Assembly: GCF_019802085.1 (NCBI RefSeq)
Contig: NZ_JAHVHV010000001.1
Span: 1,552,874-1,616,873, forward strand
Source of the DNA: Ferrimonas balearica
Lineage (GTDB): Bacteria > Pseudomonadota > Gammaproteobacteria > Enterobacterales > Shewanellaceae
Reading direction: 5' to 3'
Length of the DNA: 64,000 bases
Position numbers and translations under genes: made by a program. The notes beneath the pieces are model-generated. The model saw only the letters and a program-made list of their open reading frames with translations. It did not search any database and had not been told where the DNA came from. This document shows positions 22,245 to 31,325 of the stretch, one piece after another (the first letter of the stretch is position 1; each line of letters begins with the position of its first letter).

Positions 22245-25200
22245 GTGCACCGACAGGGAGGCGATCCGTCCGGACCAGTCTTCGAGCTGGCCGGCGATGA
22301 CGTGGATCACCTCCCCCTCCCGCTCCAGAATCCCCTTTACCTTCAATAGCCGGGCCGTCAGGTAGGGCTGGCGCTGAGCCCGCGCGGTGTCCGCCCACAC
22401 CACCACGTTGGCGTTGCCGGTCTCATCCTCCAAAGTGATGAAGGTGACCCCCGAAGCGGTGGCCGGCCGCTGACGCCCCACCACCAGCCCCGCCAGCTGC
22501 ACCAGCTGACCGTGCCGACACTCCAGCAGATCCGCCGCCCGCAGGCAGCGAGCCAGCTGGCCCTGCTCCCGCAGCAGGCTGAGGGGGTGACGACCGAGGC
22601 TGAGGCCCAGTTGCCGGTAATCCGCCAGGATCCCCTCCGCCTCCTCCGGCGCCGCCAGCTGCACCGCGGTCTCCCCTTCACAGTCGACGAACAGCGGCAA
22701 CTGCTGGGCCTCGCCGGCCAGCAGCCAGCGGGCCTGGTGACGATGGCCCGCCAGCACCGCCAGGGCATCGGCACTGGCCAGCGCCTCCAGGGCTCCGCGG
22801 TCCAACCCCGCCCCCTTGACCAGCTGGTGCACCGTCTCAAAGCCGCCCTCCGGCCGCGCCGCCAGCAGCCGCGTCACCGCCCCGCTGCTGAGCCCCTTCA
22901 CCAGGCGAAACCCCAGTCGCAGGGCCATCTCCCCCTCCACCGCCACCACCTGGTGATCCCAGAGGCTGTGGTTGACCGACACCGGCAGCACCCGTCCCCC
23001 ATGACGCTGCAGATCCTGTACCAGCTGGGAGGGGGTGTAGAACCCCATCGGCTGGCTGTTGAGCAGCGCGCAGGTAAAGGCCACCGGGTAGTGGTGCTTG
23101 AGCCAGGCCGAGGCGTAGGCCAGCAGAGCGAAGCTGGCGGAGTGGGACTCGGGGAAGCCGTATTCGCCAAAGCCGCGGATCTGGCGAAAGATCTGGTCGG
23201 CAAACTCGGCGCTGTAGCCCCGTGCCGCCATCCCGGCTTTCAGTTTGTGCTCAAACTGCTCTAGCTCACCGTGGCGCTTCCAGCTGGCCATGGCCCGGCG
23301 CAGCCGGTCCGCCTCCCCGCCAGAGAACCCCGCGGCCACCATCGCCAGCTTGATCACCTGCTCCTGGAAGATGGGCACCCCCAGGGTGCGCGCCAGCACC
23401 CCTTTGACCGCGTCACTGGGGTAATCCACCGGCTCCAGACCGTGGCGACGCTTGAGGTAGGGGTGCACCATGTCCCCCTGGATGGGGCCGGGCCGGACGA
23501 TGGCGATCTGCACCACCAGATCGTAGTAGCAGCGGGGGCGCAGCCTCGGCAGCATGTTGCTCTGGGCCCGGGACTCGATCTGGAACACCCCGACGCTGTC
23601 CGCCCGGCACAGCATGTCGTACACCGCCGGGTCCTCCCAGGCCACGTCACAGAGCGCCATGGGTGCTCCCCGCCACTGTCCCACCAGATCCAGGCAGCGG
23701 CGGATGGCGCTGAGCATCCCCAGGGCCAGGATGTCCACCTTGAGCAGCCCCAAGGCCTCCAGATCGTCCTTGTCCCACTGGATCACGGTGCGATCCGCCA
23801 TGGCGGCGTTCTCCACCGGCACCAACGCCGACAGCGGCCCGGCGGAGATGACAAAGCCCCCCACGTGCTGGGAGAGGTGGCGGGGAAAGCCCAGCAACTG
23901 CTCCACCAGGGTGATCAGCAGCTCACCGGGCCGCCCCCCTAGCCCCAGGGTGCGCAGCTGGGCCTGCCAGGGGCGGCTGGGATCCCGCCGGTCCACCCCG
24001 CGGATCAGCCGTTCAATCAGCCCCTCGTCGATCCCCAGCACCTTGCCCAGATCCCGCATGGCGCTTTTGAAGCGGTAGCTGATCACCGTGGCCGCCAGCG
24101 CCGCCCGGCCCCGGCCGTATTTGCGGTAGACGTACTGGATCACCTCCTCCCGCCGCTGGTGCTCGAAATCCACGTCGATGTCCGGCGGCTCATTGCGCTC
24201 CCGGGAGAGGAAGCGTTCGAACAGCAGGTTGACCTTGGTGGGGTCCACCTCGGTGATCCCCAGGCAATAACACACCACGGAGTTGGCCGCCGAGCCGCGC
24301 CCCTGGTGCAGGATCCCGGCTCCCTGGGCGAACTGGACGATGTCGTAGATGGTGAGAAAGAAGTAGTGGTATCCCAGCTCGTCGATCAGGGCGAACTCCT
24401 GCGCCAACTGAGCCGAGACCGCCTCGGGCAGCGCCTCACCGAAGCGGCGTCGGGCCCCCTTCAGCGTCTCCTGGCGCAGATACTCGGCGGCGCTCATCCC
24501 CTCGGGCACCAGCTCCGCCGGGTATTCGTAGCGCAGCTCATCGAGGGAGAAGTGGCAGCGCTTTACCACCTGTTGGGTCTCGTCCAGCCAGGCGGCGCGA
24601 TGACGGCGCGCCAGCTGGTCCAGCGGTTTCAGGTAAGCCTCGGCGTTGCTGGCCAGGCGCTGACCGGCCTGGCTCAGGGCACAGCCTAGGTGGATGCAGC
24701 CCAGGGCATCCAGCAGGGGCTTGCGTCCCTTGTCGTGCATCCGCACCGGATCCGCCGCCACCAGGGGCACCGCCAGGGCCTGCCCCAGCCGTTCCAGCGC
24801 CTGGCACCAGGCCCCCTCGCCGGGCCCCAGAACCCGCTGGGCCATCAGGTAGAGGCGGTCGCCGAAGCGCGCCTTGAGCGTTTCCCCCAGGCCCTGGGCC
24901 GCCTCCGGCGTCGGTGGGGCCCAGAGCAGCAGGCAGTGGGGTTGGTCCAGGTCGGCCCAGGTCAGGGCGTATTGCCCCTTGTCACAGCGGCGCCGGGCGG
25001 TGGTGATCAGCGCCGACAGCTCGCCATAGCCGGTGCGGTTCATCGCCAGCAGCACCAGACGGTGCTCCGCCAGGGCAAACTCGCTGCCGATCAGCAGGGT
25101 GAGCCCCTGCTCCTTGGCCGCCACGTGGGCCTTGACCACCCCGGCCAGGGAGCACTCGTCGGTCAGGGCCAGGGCCTGGTAACCCAGTGCCGAGGCCCGC

Positions 25201-25277
25201 GCCACCAGCTCCTCAGGGTGGGAGGCGCCCTGCAAAAAGCTGTAGTTGCTGGCAGCGCGCAGCTGGGCAAACCCCAT
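22227..25277 (-). CDS. dnaE2: Error-prone DNA polymerase, ImuC/DnaE2
   Basis: This is the translesion polymerase of the ImuA-ImuB-DnaE2 mutasome used under the SOS response. The 1016 residues contain a PHP domain (MGFAQLRAASNYSFLQGASHP at the start), the C-family polymerase palm with catalytic aspartates in PPDIDVDFEH and VDILALGML, and fingers/HhH regions. A C-terminal OB domain (VQLAGLVVGRQRPATASGVTF) follows. It is shorter than replicative DnaE (about 1160) and has the DnaE2 architecture. ATG 25277 overlaps the imuB stop (TGATG), so translation is coupled. The longer upstream frame is imuB read out of frame. Confidence 0.95.
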   Translation of the reverse strand: MGFAQLRAASNYSFLQGASHPEELVARASALGYQALALTDECSLAGVVKAHVAAKEQGLTLLIGSEFALAEHRLVLLAMNRTGYGELSALITTARRRCDKGQYALTWADLDQPHCLLLWAPPTPEAAQGLGETLKARFGDRLYLMAQRVLGPGEGAWCQALERLGQALAVPLVAADPVRMHDKGRKPLLDALGCIHLGCALSQAGQRLASNAEAYLKPLDQLARRHRAAWLDETQQVVKRCHFSLDELRYEYPAELVPEGMSAAEYLRQETLKGARRRFGEALPEAVSAQLAQEFALIDELGYHYFFLTIYDIVQFAQGAGILHQGRGSAANSVVCYCLGITEVDPTKVNLLFERFLSRERNEPPDIDVDFEHQRREEVIQYVYRKYGRGRAALAATVISYRFKSAMRDLGKVLGIDEGLIERLIRGVDRRDPSRPWQAQLRTLGLGGRPGELLITLVEQLLGFPRHLSQHVGGFVISAGPLSALVPVENAAMADRTVIQWDKDDLEALGLLKVDILALGMLSAIRRCLDLVGQWRGAPMALCDVAWEDPAVYDMLCRADSVGVFQIESRAQSNMLPRLRPRCYYDLVVQIAIVRPGPIQGDMVHPYLKRRHGLEPVDYPSDAVKGVLARTLGVPIFQEQVIKLAMVAAGFSGGEADRLRRAMASWKRHGELEQFEHKLKAGMAARGYSAEFADQIFRQIRGFGEYGFPESHSASFALLAYASAWLKHHYPVAFTCALLNSQPMGFYTPSQLVQDLQRHGGRVLPVSVNHSLWDHQVVAVEGEMALRLGFRLVKGLSSGAVTRLLAARPEGGFETVHQLVKGAGLDRGALEALASADALAVLAGHRHQARWLLAGEAQQLPLFVDCEGETAVQLAAPEEAEGILADYRQLGLSLGRHPLSLLREQGQLARCLRAADLLECRHGQLVQLAGLVVGRQRPATASGVTFITLEDETGNANVVVWADTARAQRQPYLTARLLKVKGILEREGEVIHVIAGQLEDWSGRIASLSVHSRDFR

Positions 25278-26656
25278 CAGAAGCACCCGTGCACAAACCA
25301 GCCCCGGACGTCCCGGAACAGCCACAGCCGCCGCCCCTCTGCGTCCAGGCCCACGAAGTAGTCCCGGGCCACGGGCTCGTCGTCCCACCAACCGGTTTCG
25401 ATCCGCTCCGGGCCCTCCAGCAGCGTCAGCCCCGCTCGCTCGACGGGCTGGGGCTGGGGCAACAGCCACAGGGGACGCGCCGCAGCGGGCGCTTCACCGC
25501 CTCCCTCCCCCGCCGGGCAGGACTGGCTGGCGTACTCAGGGCGAGGCTCCGCCACCGAGCGCAGACCGTAGATCCGCTCCGGCCCCAGCCGGGCCGCCAG
25601 CTGGGCCAGCAGGTCCCGGGCGGCCCGGTCCGGTACGCCGCCGGGCAGCAGGCCCCCGGACTCCGCCGCCAGGGGCAGCAGCGGGTCGGCCTCCAGCTCG
25701 ATAGCGATCACCGGCTCATAGAGCACCAGCCGCGCCAGCTGGAGCTGGCACAGGGTCAGCCAGGCATCGCTGCGGTGCTCCGGCCCGGCCCCGCGCAGGA
25801 TCATCCGGGTGTCGGCCCGATGGCGGTGACAGAGGGTCAGGGTCAGGCTCGAGGCGGCCAGCTGACGCCGGCGCAGCACCTCTTCGAGCTCCTGGAACAG
25901 GCGGTTGAGGGGGAAGCGCAGCACCGCCAGATGCTCCACCTCCTCCATCAACTCGAGCCGCCGTCGGTAGTGCTCCGGCGGGGTGAAATGGGGACGGGGA
26001 TCCGGCCGCTCCCCCAGCAGCCGCTCCAGCTGCAGCAGCAGCTCAGCGCCGAAGCGCTGACCCAGCTCCGCCCGGGGCAGCGCCAGCAGGGCCGCCCCCT
26101 GGCGAACCCCCATGGCCGCCAGCCGGGCCTGGGTCGCTTCGGGCAGATCCCAGGCGCTCAGCGGCAGTGGCGCCAGGGCCTCGGCCACCGGTCGGGGGGT
26201 GGGCTCCAAGCATCCCGCCCTGGCCAGCAGGGCGGCGGCCATGGGGGTGGAGCTCAGGGCCCAGTGGTGGGGCAGCGCCAGGGCCTTGAGCCCCTGCTCC
26301 AGCTGGGCCAACCAGGGCGCCAGCCCACCGAACAGGCGCAGCATGGAGCGCACCTCCAGCACCAGGGTTTGAGGGGGAAAGCGCATCACCTGGCCGCTGA
26401 ACCCGTAAGCCCACTGGGCCAGCTCATCCAGCAGCGGCGCCTGGGCCGGCAGGGGGTGGCAGATCAGCCCATCGCACAGGGCAGTGGCGGTGGCCAGGCG
26501 CTGACCGGGCGTCACCCCCGCCGCCCGGGCCGCCTCGTTGCACTGGCACACCACCAGGGGGTGGCCGTCAAACAGGGCCAGGGGCCGGGCCGGATCCGCC
26601 AGCCCACGGGCCAGGTGATGCAGCGCCAGATCGGGAAAGTGGATCCCTGCCAGCAT
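25277..26656 (-). CDS. imuB: ImuB, Y-family polymerase-like mutasome subunit
   Basis: ImuB is a catalytically inactive relative of DinB/UmuC that bridges ImuA, the beta clamp and DnaE2. Its 459 residues start MLAGIHFPDLALHHLARG, where active Y-family enzymes have the metal-binding DxD region; the acidic residues for catalysis are not evident. QCNEAARAAGVTPGQRLATA is the conserved segment after the first strand. The C-terminal part is rich in Pro/Glu. ATG 26656 overlaps the imuA stop as TGATG and the gene's own stop overlaps the dnaE2 start the same way, so the three genes form one tightly coupled cassette. Confidence 0.93.
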   Translation of the reverse strand: MLAGIHFPDLALHHLARGLADPARPLALFDGHPLVVCQCNEAARAAGVTPGQRLATATALCDGLICHPLPAQAPLLDELAQWAYGFSGQVMRFPPQTLVLEVRSMLRLFGGLAPWLAQLEQGLKALALPHHWALSSTPMAAALLARAGCLEPTPRPVAEALAPLPLSAWDLPEATQARLAAMGVRQGAALLALPRAELGQRFGAELLLQLERLLGERPDPRPHFTPPEHYRRRLELMEEVEHLAVLRFPLNRLFQELEEVLRRRQLAASSLTLTLCHRHRADTRMILRGAGPEHRSDAWLTLCQLQLARLVLYEPVIAIELEADPLLPLAAESGGLLPGGVPDRAARDLLAQLAARLGPERIYGLRSVAEPRPEYASQSCPAGEGGGEAPAAARPLWLLPQPQPVERAGLTLLEGPERIETGWWDDEPVARDYFVGLDAEGRRLWLFRDVRGWFVHGCF

Positions 26657-27303
26657 CACCAGGGCCCCTGGATCAGCACCGACGGGGCCGACTCCGAGCC
26701 CGAGCGGGGCTGAAAGAAGGCCGGCTGGGGCCAACCCCCCCGCTGCTTGAGAATGCTCAGCCAGTACCCCTCGGGCGTCAGCTGCCACTTCAGGCGCAGG
26801 GGCACCGGATGGGGTTCGCTCTCCAGGGTGGGGGGCAGGTGCAGCACCAGCAGGCACTGGCCCCGCTCCGCTGCCAGTTGCAGACGCCGCACCTGGGCCA
26901 GGGTGGGGGCTTCCAGCCAGGCCAGGACCAGGGCGCAACGCCCGCTGCCCAGTGCCTGCTCCAGGGCCCAGAGCCGCTCCTTGTGGCAATCGGTGTCGAT
27001 GCAGATAAAACGGGCCAGATCCACGCCCAGGGCCTGCAGCCCCGGACCGTAGGCGGGCACCGGCGGGGCCAGGCACAGCTGCCAGCGATCCGGCGAGGCC
27101 TGACGCAGCAGTGATGCCACCAGGGGACTGATCCCCAGGGCCGGCCCCAGCAGCTCCACCACCCCGATTTGGGGCCAGCCACCGGCCACCAAACGGCGGT
27201 CCAGCTCGGCAAAGCCGGTGGCCATCCCCGCCTGCTGGGCGGGTTGCTGGCGGGCCAGCCAGATGTCTTGTCGATTGAGCAGCGTTGAGACCTGGGCTTC
27301 CAT
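26656..27303 (-). CDS. imuA: ImuA, RecA-like mutasome/SOS protein
   Basis: ImuA is the small RecA/SulA-like first gene of the mutasome cassette. The 215 residues include TGFAELDRRLVAGGWPQIGVVELLG, the region matching the RecA-fold Walker A strand, but the P-loop itself (GPALGISPL) is degenerate. ATG 27303 is only 14 bases from the edge of the LexA box and no clear Shine-Dalgarno is present. The leader should be very short (about 25 bases if the TATACT at 27334-27339 is the -10). Confidence 0.9.
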   Translation of the reverse strand: MEAQVSTLLNRQDIWLARQQPAQQAGMATGFAELDRRLVAGGWPQIGVVELLGPALGISPLVASLLRQASPDRWQLCLAPPVPAYGPGLQALGVDLARFICIDTDCHKERLWALEQALGSGRCALVLAWLEAPTLAQVRRLQLAAERGQCLLVLHLPPTLESEPHPVPLRLKWQLTPEGYWLSILKQRGGWPQPAFFQPRSGSESAPSVLIQGPW

Positions 27304-27317
27304 GGGAATACGCGATT

Positions 27318-27337
27318 AACTGTATATATATACAGTA
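27318..27337. promoter_or_regulatory. LexA (SOS) box of imuA-imuB-dnaE2
   Basis: CTGTATATATATACAG (27320-27335) is the exact E. coli-type LexA core, and the 20-base operator differs from TACTGTATATATATACAGTA at one outer base. It overlaps the likely -10 (TATACT on the minus strand, 27334-27339). LexA should therefore block transcription tightly until DNA damage. Confidence 0.93.
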
Positions 27338-27516
27338 TAGATCGACCCCCGGGGCGATCCGCAACCGCTTTGCAAGATATCTGTCGCCAAAACCGGCACA
27401 GCAGTGATCAGCTGCTATGCTGACAACTCAGGTTCGGCCTTGATCTGGCAGACAAAACGCCACCTGCCCCAGGATCTTATTGAGTGGAAGTGCAAAGGAG
27501 CCACGGGGATGACACC

Positions 27517-28110
27517 ATGCCCATAAGCAGTTACGCCATGTTCCAACAGTACCTGGAGCAGGATCGCGTTTATTCCAAGCGCTCTCCCGGCGTACTCAAA
27601 TACCTGTTCGATGGGATCTGGCAATTCACTGTGCTGCTGAGATTGTGCGAGTGGCTCAATAACTGCGGCCACCGCAAAAGCTACCTGCTGCTCTGCCCCG
27701 TCTTCCGCTGGCGCTCCCGCACCCTGGGCTTCACCATCCCCATCAACACCTTCGGCCCGGGCCTCTACGTGCCGCACTACGGCACCATCGTCATCAACAC
27801 CCGGGCCCGCATCGGCCAGAACTGCACCATCCACACCGACGTCTGCATCGGCCGTCATCCGGACAGCAAGGAGCGGGTGCCGGTGCTGGGGGATAACATC
27901 TACATCGGGCCCGGCGCCAAGATCTACGACGCCATCACCGTCGCCTCCGGCGCCACCATTGGCGCCAACGCCGTGGTCAACCGCTCGTTCAACGAGGAAA
28001 ACTGCGTACTGGCGGGGGTACCGGCACGGGTGCTGTCCAAGGCTCCGGGGGCCGGCGCACCGGACACCCCGCCCTTGCAGCTGGCCTCCTTCTCCCCACC
28101 GGACGGCTGA
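27517..28110 (+). CDS. Hexapeptide-repeat acyltransferase (serine acetyltransferase-like)
   Basis: A 197-residue left-handed beta-helix acyltransferase. After an N-terminal helical part come hexapeptide turns: IVINTRARIGQNCTIHTDVCIG, VPVLGDNIYIGPGAKIYDAITVASGATIGANAVVNRS, ending NCVLAGVPARVL. This is the CysE/LacA/serine acetyltransferase signature. A His in PHYGTIV is where the catalytic His is expected. It is too short for CysE and more like exopolysaccharide or serine-acetyltransferase-related enzymes. ATG 27517 is preceded by GGGGAT. It is divergent from imuA with about 180 bases between. The acceptor is unknown. Confidence 0.75.
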   Translation: MPISSYAMFQQYLEQDRVYSKRSPGVLKYLFDGIWQFTVLLRLCEWLNNCGHRKSYLLLCPVFRWRSRTLGFTIPINTFGPGLYVPHYGTIVINTRARIGQNCTIHTDVCIGRHPDSKERVPVLGDNIYIGPGAKIYDAITVASGATIGANAVVNRSFNEENCVLAGVPARVLSKAPGAGAPDTPPLQLASFSPPDG

Positions 28111-28944
28111 TCAGGCGCCCAGGGCCTGGGCGTGAAACCTCAGGTGATCATCGATAAAGGTGGCGATGAAGTAATAGCTGTGGTCGTAGCCGGGGTGCAT
28201 CCGCAGGGTCAGGGGGTGATCCACCGCCTCGCACGCCGCCTTGAAACGCTCCGGCAACAGCTGAGTCTCCAAAAACTCGTCCTTGCTGCCCTGATCGATA
28301 AGAATCGGCAACCGCTCTTCGGCCTGAGCCACCAGCAGCGTGGCGTCGTATCCCGCCCAACTGGCCTCATCCGGCCCCAGGTAACCGGCAAACGCCTTGC
28401 GCCCCCAGGGGCACTGAGTGGGGTGGCAGATGGGGGAGAAGGCCGAGACTGAGGCGTACACCCCGGGATTGCGCAGGGCCGCCACCAGGGCGCCGTGGCC
28501 CCCCATGGAGTGCCCGCTGATGCTCTTGTCCGCCCGCACCGGCAACTGCGCCTCCACCAGGGACGGCAACTCGTCGGTGACGTATTCGTACATACGGTAG
28601 TGATCCGCCCAGGGCTGCTCGGTGGCGTCGACGTAGAAGCCGGCCCCGGAGCCAAAATCGTAGGCGTCATGCTCCCCGGGCAGGTTCAGTCCCCGGGGGC
28701 TGGTGTCCGGGCAGACGATGGCCAGCCCCAGCTGGGCCGCCAGGCGAAAAGCGCCGGCCTTCTGGCAGAAGTTCTCATCGGTGCAGGTCAGGCCTGAGAG
28801 CCAGTAGAGCACCGGCACCCGGGCCGCCATCACCTGGGGAGGCAGGAAGATGGCAAACTCCATGTCGGTGGCGGTGGCCTCACTGTGGTGGCGATAGCGC
28901 CGAAGCCAACCGTCGAACACCTCTTGTTGGGAAATCAGTTCCAT
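28111..28944 (-). CDS. fghA: S-formylglutathione hydrolase
   Basis: FghA hydrolyses S-formylglutathione to formate and glutathione, the second step of glutathione-dependent formaldehyde removal. The 277 residues carry the esterase-D motifs: oxyanion region YWLSGLTCTDENFCQKAG, nucleophile GHSMGGHGAL (Ser about 147), Asp in DQGSKDEF, and His in HPGYDHSYYF. The gene follows frmA by 9 bases on the same strand, so the two steps are co-expressed. Confidence 0.95.
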   Translation of the reverse strand: MELISQQEVFDGWLRRYRHHSEATATDMEFAIFLPPQVMAARVPVLYWLSGLTCTDENFCQKAGAFRLAAQLGLAIVCPDTSPRGLNLPGEHDAYDFGSGAGFYVDATEQPWADHYRMYEYVTDELPSLVEAQLPVRADKSISGHSMGGHGALVAALRNPGVYASVSAFSPICHPTQCPWGRKAFAGYLGPDEASWAGYDATLLVAQAEERLPILIDQGSKDEFLETQLLPERFKAACEAVDHPLTLRMHPGYDHSYYFIATFIDDHLRFHAQALGA

Positions 28945-28953
28945 TGGTTCTCC

Positions 28954-30060
28954 TTAAAACAGCACCACCGAGCGGATGCTCTTGCCCTGGTGCATCAAAT
29001 CAAAGGCGGAGTTGATCGCCTCCAGCGGCATGGTGTGGGTGATGAGATCGTCGATGGCGATCTTGCCCTCCATGTACCAGTCGACGATCTTGGGCACGTC
29101 GGTGCGTCCCCGCGCCCCGCCAAAGGCACTGCCCTTCCAACTGCGCCCGGTCACCAACTGGAAGGGCCGGGTGCTGATCTCCTGACCGGCGCCAGCCACC
29201 CCGATGATAAAGGACTCTCCCCACCCCTTGTGGCAGCACTCCAAAGCCTGACGCATGGTGTGGACGTTGCCGATGCACTCGAAGCTGTAATCCACCCCGC
29301 CGCCGGTCAGATCGCAGATCGCCTCCACCACATTGCCCACCTCTTTGGGGTTGATGAAGTCGGTCATGCCGAATTGGCGGGCCAGGGCCACCTTGTCGGG
29401 GTTGAGATCCACCCCGATGATGCGGTCCGCTCCCACCAGTCGGGCCCCCTGAATCACATTGAGGCCGATGCCCCCCAGGCCAAACACCGCTACCGTGCTG
29501 CCCGGCTCCACCTTGGCATCGAACACCACAGCGCCGACCCCGGTGGTCACCCCGCAGCCGATGTAGCACACCTTATCAAAGGGCGCGTCCGGGCGGATCT
29601 TCGCCAGGGCAATCTCCGGCAGCACGGTGAAATTGGAGAAGGTGGAGCAGCCCATGTAATGCAGTATGGGTTGGCCATCGAGGGAGAAGCGGCTGGTGCC
29701 ATCGGGCATCAGCCCCTGCCCCTGGGTACTGCGGATCGACTGGCAGAGGTTGGTCTTGGGGTGCAGGCAGAAATCGCACTGGCGGCACTCGGGGGTGTAG
29801 AGGGGAATGACGTGATCGCCGGGTTTCAAGCTGGTGACCCCCGCCCCCACCTCCACCACCACCCCGGCGCCTTCGTGGCCGAGGATGGCGGGAAAAGCCC
29901 CTTCCGGGTCGTCCCCGGAGAGGGTAAAGGCATCGGTGTGGCACACCCCGGTGGCCTTGATCTCCACCAGCACCTCACCGGCCCGGGGGCCATCCAGATC
30001 CACCTCGTGGATCGCCAAAGGCTGACCGGCGGCAAACGCCACCGCGGCTCGTGTTTTCAT
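28954..30060 (-). CDS. frmA: S-(hydroxymethyl)glutathione dehydrogenase / class III alcohol dehydrogenase
   Basis: The enzyme oxidises the formaldehyde-glutathione adduct with NAD+, and can reduce S-nitrosoglutathione. The 368-residue protein has the catalytic zinc ligands in GVCHTDAF and GHEGAG, the structural zinc cysteines in [15 protein letters not shown], and the Rossmann motif [14 protein letters not shown]. It ends SIRSVVLF as typical class III enzymes do. ATG 30060 gives the family start MKTRAAVAF; the frame upstream lacks similarity. No frmR repressor gene is adjacent. Confidence 0.95.
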   Translation of the reverse strand: MKTRAAVAFAAGQPLAIHEVDLDGPRAGEVLVEIKATGVCHTDAFTLSGDDPEGAFPAILGHEGAGVVVEVGAGVTSLKPGDHVIPLYTPECRQCDFCLHPKTNLCQSIRSTQGQGLMPDGTSRFSLDGQPILHYMGCSTFSNFTVLPEIALAKIRPDAPFDKVCYIGCGVTTGVGAVVFDAKVEPGSTVAVFGLGGIGLNVIQGARLVGADRIIGVDLNPDKVALARQFGMTDFINPKEVGNVVEAICDLTGGGVDYSFECIGNVHTMRQALECCHKGWGESFIIGVAGAGQEISTRPFQLVTGRSWKGSAFGGARGRTDVPKIVDWYMEGKIAIDDLITHTMPLEAINSAFDLMHQGKSIRSVVLF

Positions 30061-30143
30061 CGCTCTGTCCCTTTCGCCATGATGGTCGCCGCAGTATAGG
30101 TGCTGGCGCTGTGCTTCGCGTAATGGTCGGCCAGCAAACGGGT

Positions 30144-30160
30144 TTTCGTCCGGGACGAAA
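30144..30160. promoter_or_regulatory. 17-bp perfect palindrome between frmA and the alkyltransferase-like gene
   Basis: TTTCGTCC-G-GGACGAAA is perfectly symmetric. It lies 84 bases upstream of the frmA start and 65 bases upstream of the divergent gene at 30225. It is placed to act as an operator for either or both genes. The protein that would bind it is unknown. Confidence 0.5.
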
Positions 30161-30224
30161 GGGTTTCTCATTTACCCGGCGCTTGTCGATAATGGGGCCC
30201 TACCCCATCACCAACAAGGCCCTT

Positions 30225-30569
30225 ATGACACAAGCGGACAACCTGAAGCGGATCTGGTCCACACTGGAGAAGGTGCCGGCGGGAAAAGTGGTCAGCTATG
30301 GCCAGCTGGCGGATCTGGCGGGGTTGCCCGGCCGGGCCCGCCTGGCCGCTCGGGCCCTGCGTCTGGCCCCCGCGGAGCGGGCCCTGCCCTGGTTTCGCGT
30401 GATCGGCGCCAACGGCCGGATCAGCATCCCCAAGGAGAGCTCCGGCTACCAGCGGCAGATGGAGCGACTGCGGGCCGAGGGGGTGATGGTGAACAATGGC
30501 CGAGTAAAAATGTCAGAATATCAGTGGCAACCGGACCTCTCCGAACTGCTGTGGCAACTCAACTTTTAA
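30225..30569 (+). CDS. Alkyltransferase-like protein (ATL)
   Basis: This 114-residue protein has the DNA-binding domain of O6-methylguanine methyltransferase but not its reactive Cys. Where the active enzymes read PCHRV this one reads PWFRV, and RISIPKESSGYQRQMERLRAEGV follows as in E. coli YbaZ. ATL proteins bind O6-alkylguanine and hand it to nucleotide excision repair. The usual Trp in place of Cys is present, but the following His is Phe here. The family N-terminus (IWSTLEKVPAGKVVSYGQLADLAG) supports ATG 30225. Confidence 0.88.
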   Translation: MTQADNLKRIWSTLEKVPAGKVVSYGQLADLAGLPGRARLAARALRLAPAERALPWFRVIGANGRISIPKESSGYQRQMERLRAEGVMVNNGRVKMSEYQWQPDLSELLWQLNF

Positions 30570-30580
30570 GGACAGACTGC

Positions 30581-31267
30581 ATGCGCCTGTTACTGTTAAC
30601 CCTGCTGCTGGTGCCCCTGGCTCTGCGGGCCGACCCCTTCGCCCCCTTCCGGGCGGATTACGAAGTGTTTCACGGCAGCAAGTCCCTCGGCGGCGGCTAC
30701 TACCAGTTGGAGTCCCTGGGCGACAACCGCTACCGCATGGGCTACCAGAGCAAGGTCTCCTGGCTGCTGCTGTCGGACACCCGCACCGAGACCAGCGAGT
30801 TTCTGCGCCAGGATAAGCAGCTCAAGCCGGTCAGCTACGCCATGAAGCGCAGCGGCACCGGGCCGGATTTCGGCGCCAGCATCCAGTTCGAGGAGCAGCA
30901 GATCGTGGCCCGCTATAAAAAGCGGGAGAAAACCTTCCCCACCAAAACGCCGGTGTACGACTCCCTCCTTTACCAGCAGCAGCTGCGCCTGGACGTGGCC
31001 AACGGCAAGGAGGAGATGTTCTACCCGCTGATCCAGAAAACCAGCGAACGCCACCACACTTACCGGGTGACCGGCGAGGAGGAGCTGGTGCTGCCCATTG
31101 GCCGCTTGCAGACCATCAAGGTGGAGCGCATCCGAGAGGAGGGGGATCCCAAGCGCACCCTGATCTGGTTCGTGCCGGAGCTCAACTACGTGGTGGCCCG
31201 CCTGGCCCACTACGAGGATGGGGATCTCAAGGCGGACATGCGCCTGCAGAAGGTGGACTTCAACTGA
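30581..31267 (+). CDS. DUF3108 exported protein
   Basis: A 228-residue protein with a signal peptide ([17 protein letters not shown]). Its mature part fits DUF3108: [39 protein letters not shown], a repeated beta-strand pattern like lipid- or sugar-binding barrels, and [12 protein letters not shown] near the end. It is probably periplasmic; the function is not known. AAGGA precedes ATG 30581, and it follows the ATL gene by 11 bases, likely in one transcript. Confidence 0.8.
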   Translation: MRLLLLTLLLVPLALRADPFAPFRADYEVFHGSKSLGGGYYQLESLGDNRYRMGYQSKVSWLLLSDTRTETSEFLRQDKQLKPVSYAMKRSGTGPDFGASIQFEEQQIVARYKKREKTFPTKTPVYDSLLYQQQLRLDVANGKEEMFYPLIQKTSERHHTYRVTGEEELVLPIGRLQTIKVERIREEGDPKRTLIWFVPELNYVVARLAHYEDGDLKADMRLQKVDFN

Positions 31268-31282
31268 AGAAACCCTGTCATC

Positions 31283-31310
31283 AAAAAAGCGGCCCTTGGG
31301 CCGCTTTTTT
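31283..31310 (+). terminator. Rho-independent terminator after the DUF3108 gene
   Basis: AAAAAAGCGGCCC/GGGCCGCTTTTTT around a very short loop. A-run and T-run make it usable in both directions, so it also serves the convergent gene at 31326-32105. Confidence 0.9.
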
Positions 31311-31325
31311 CTTGTCGGATTCGGC

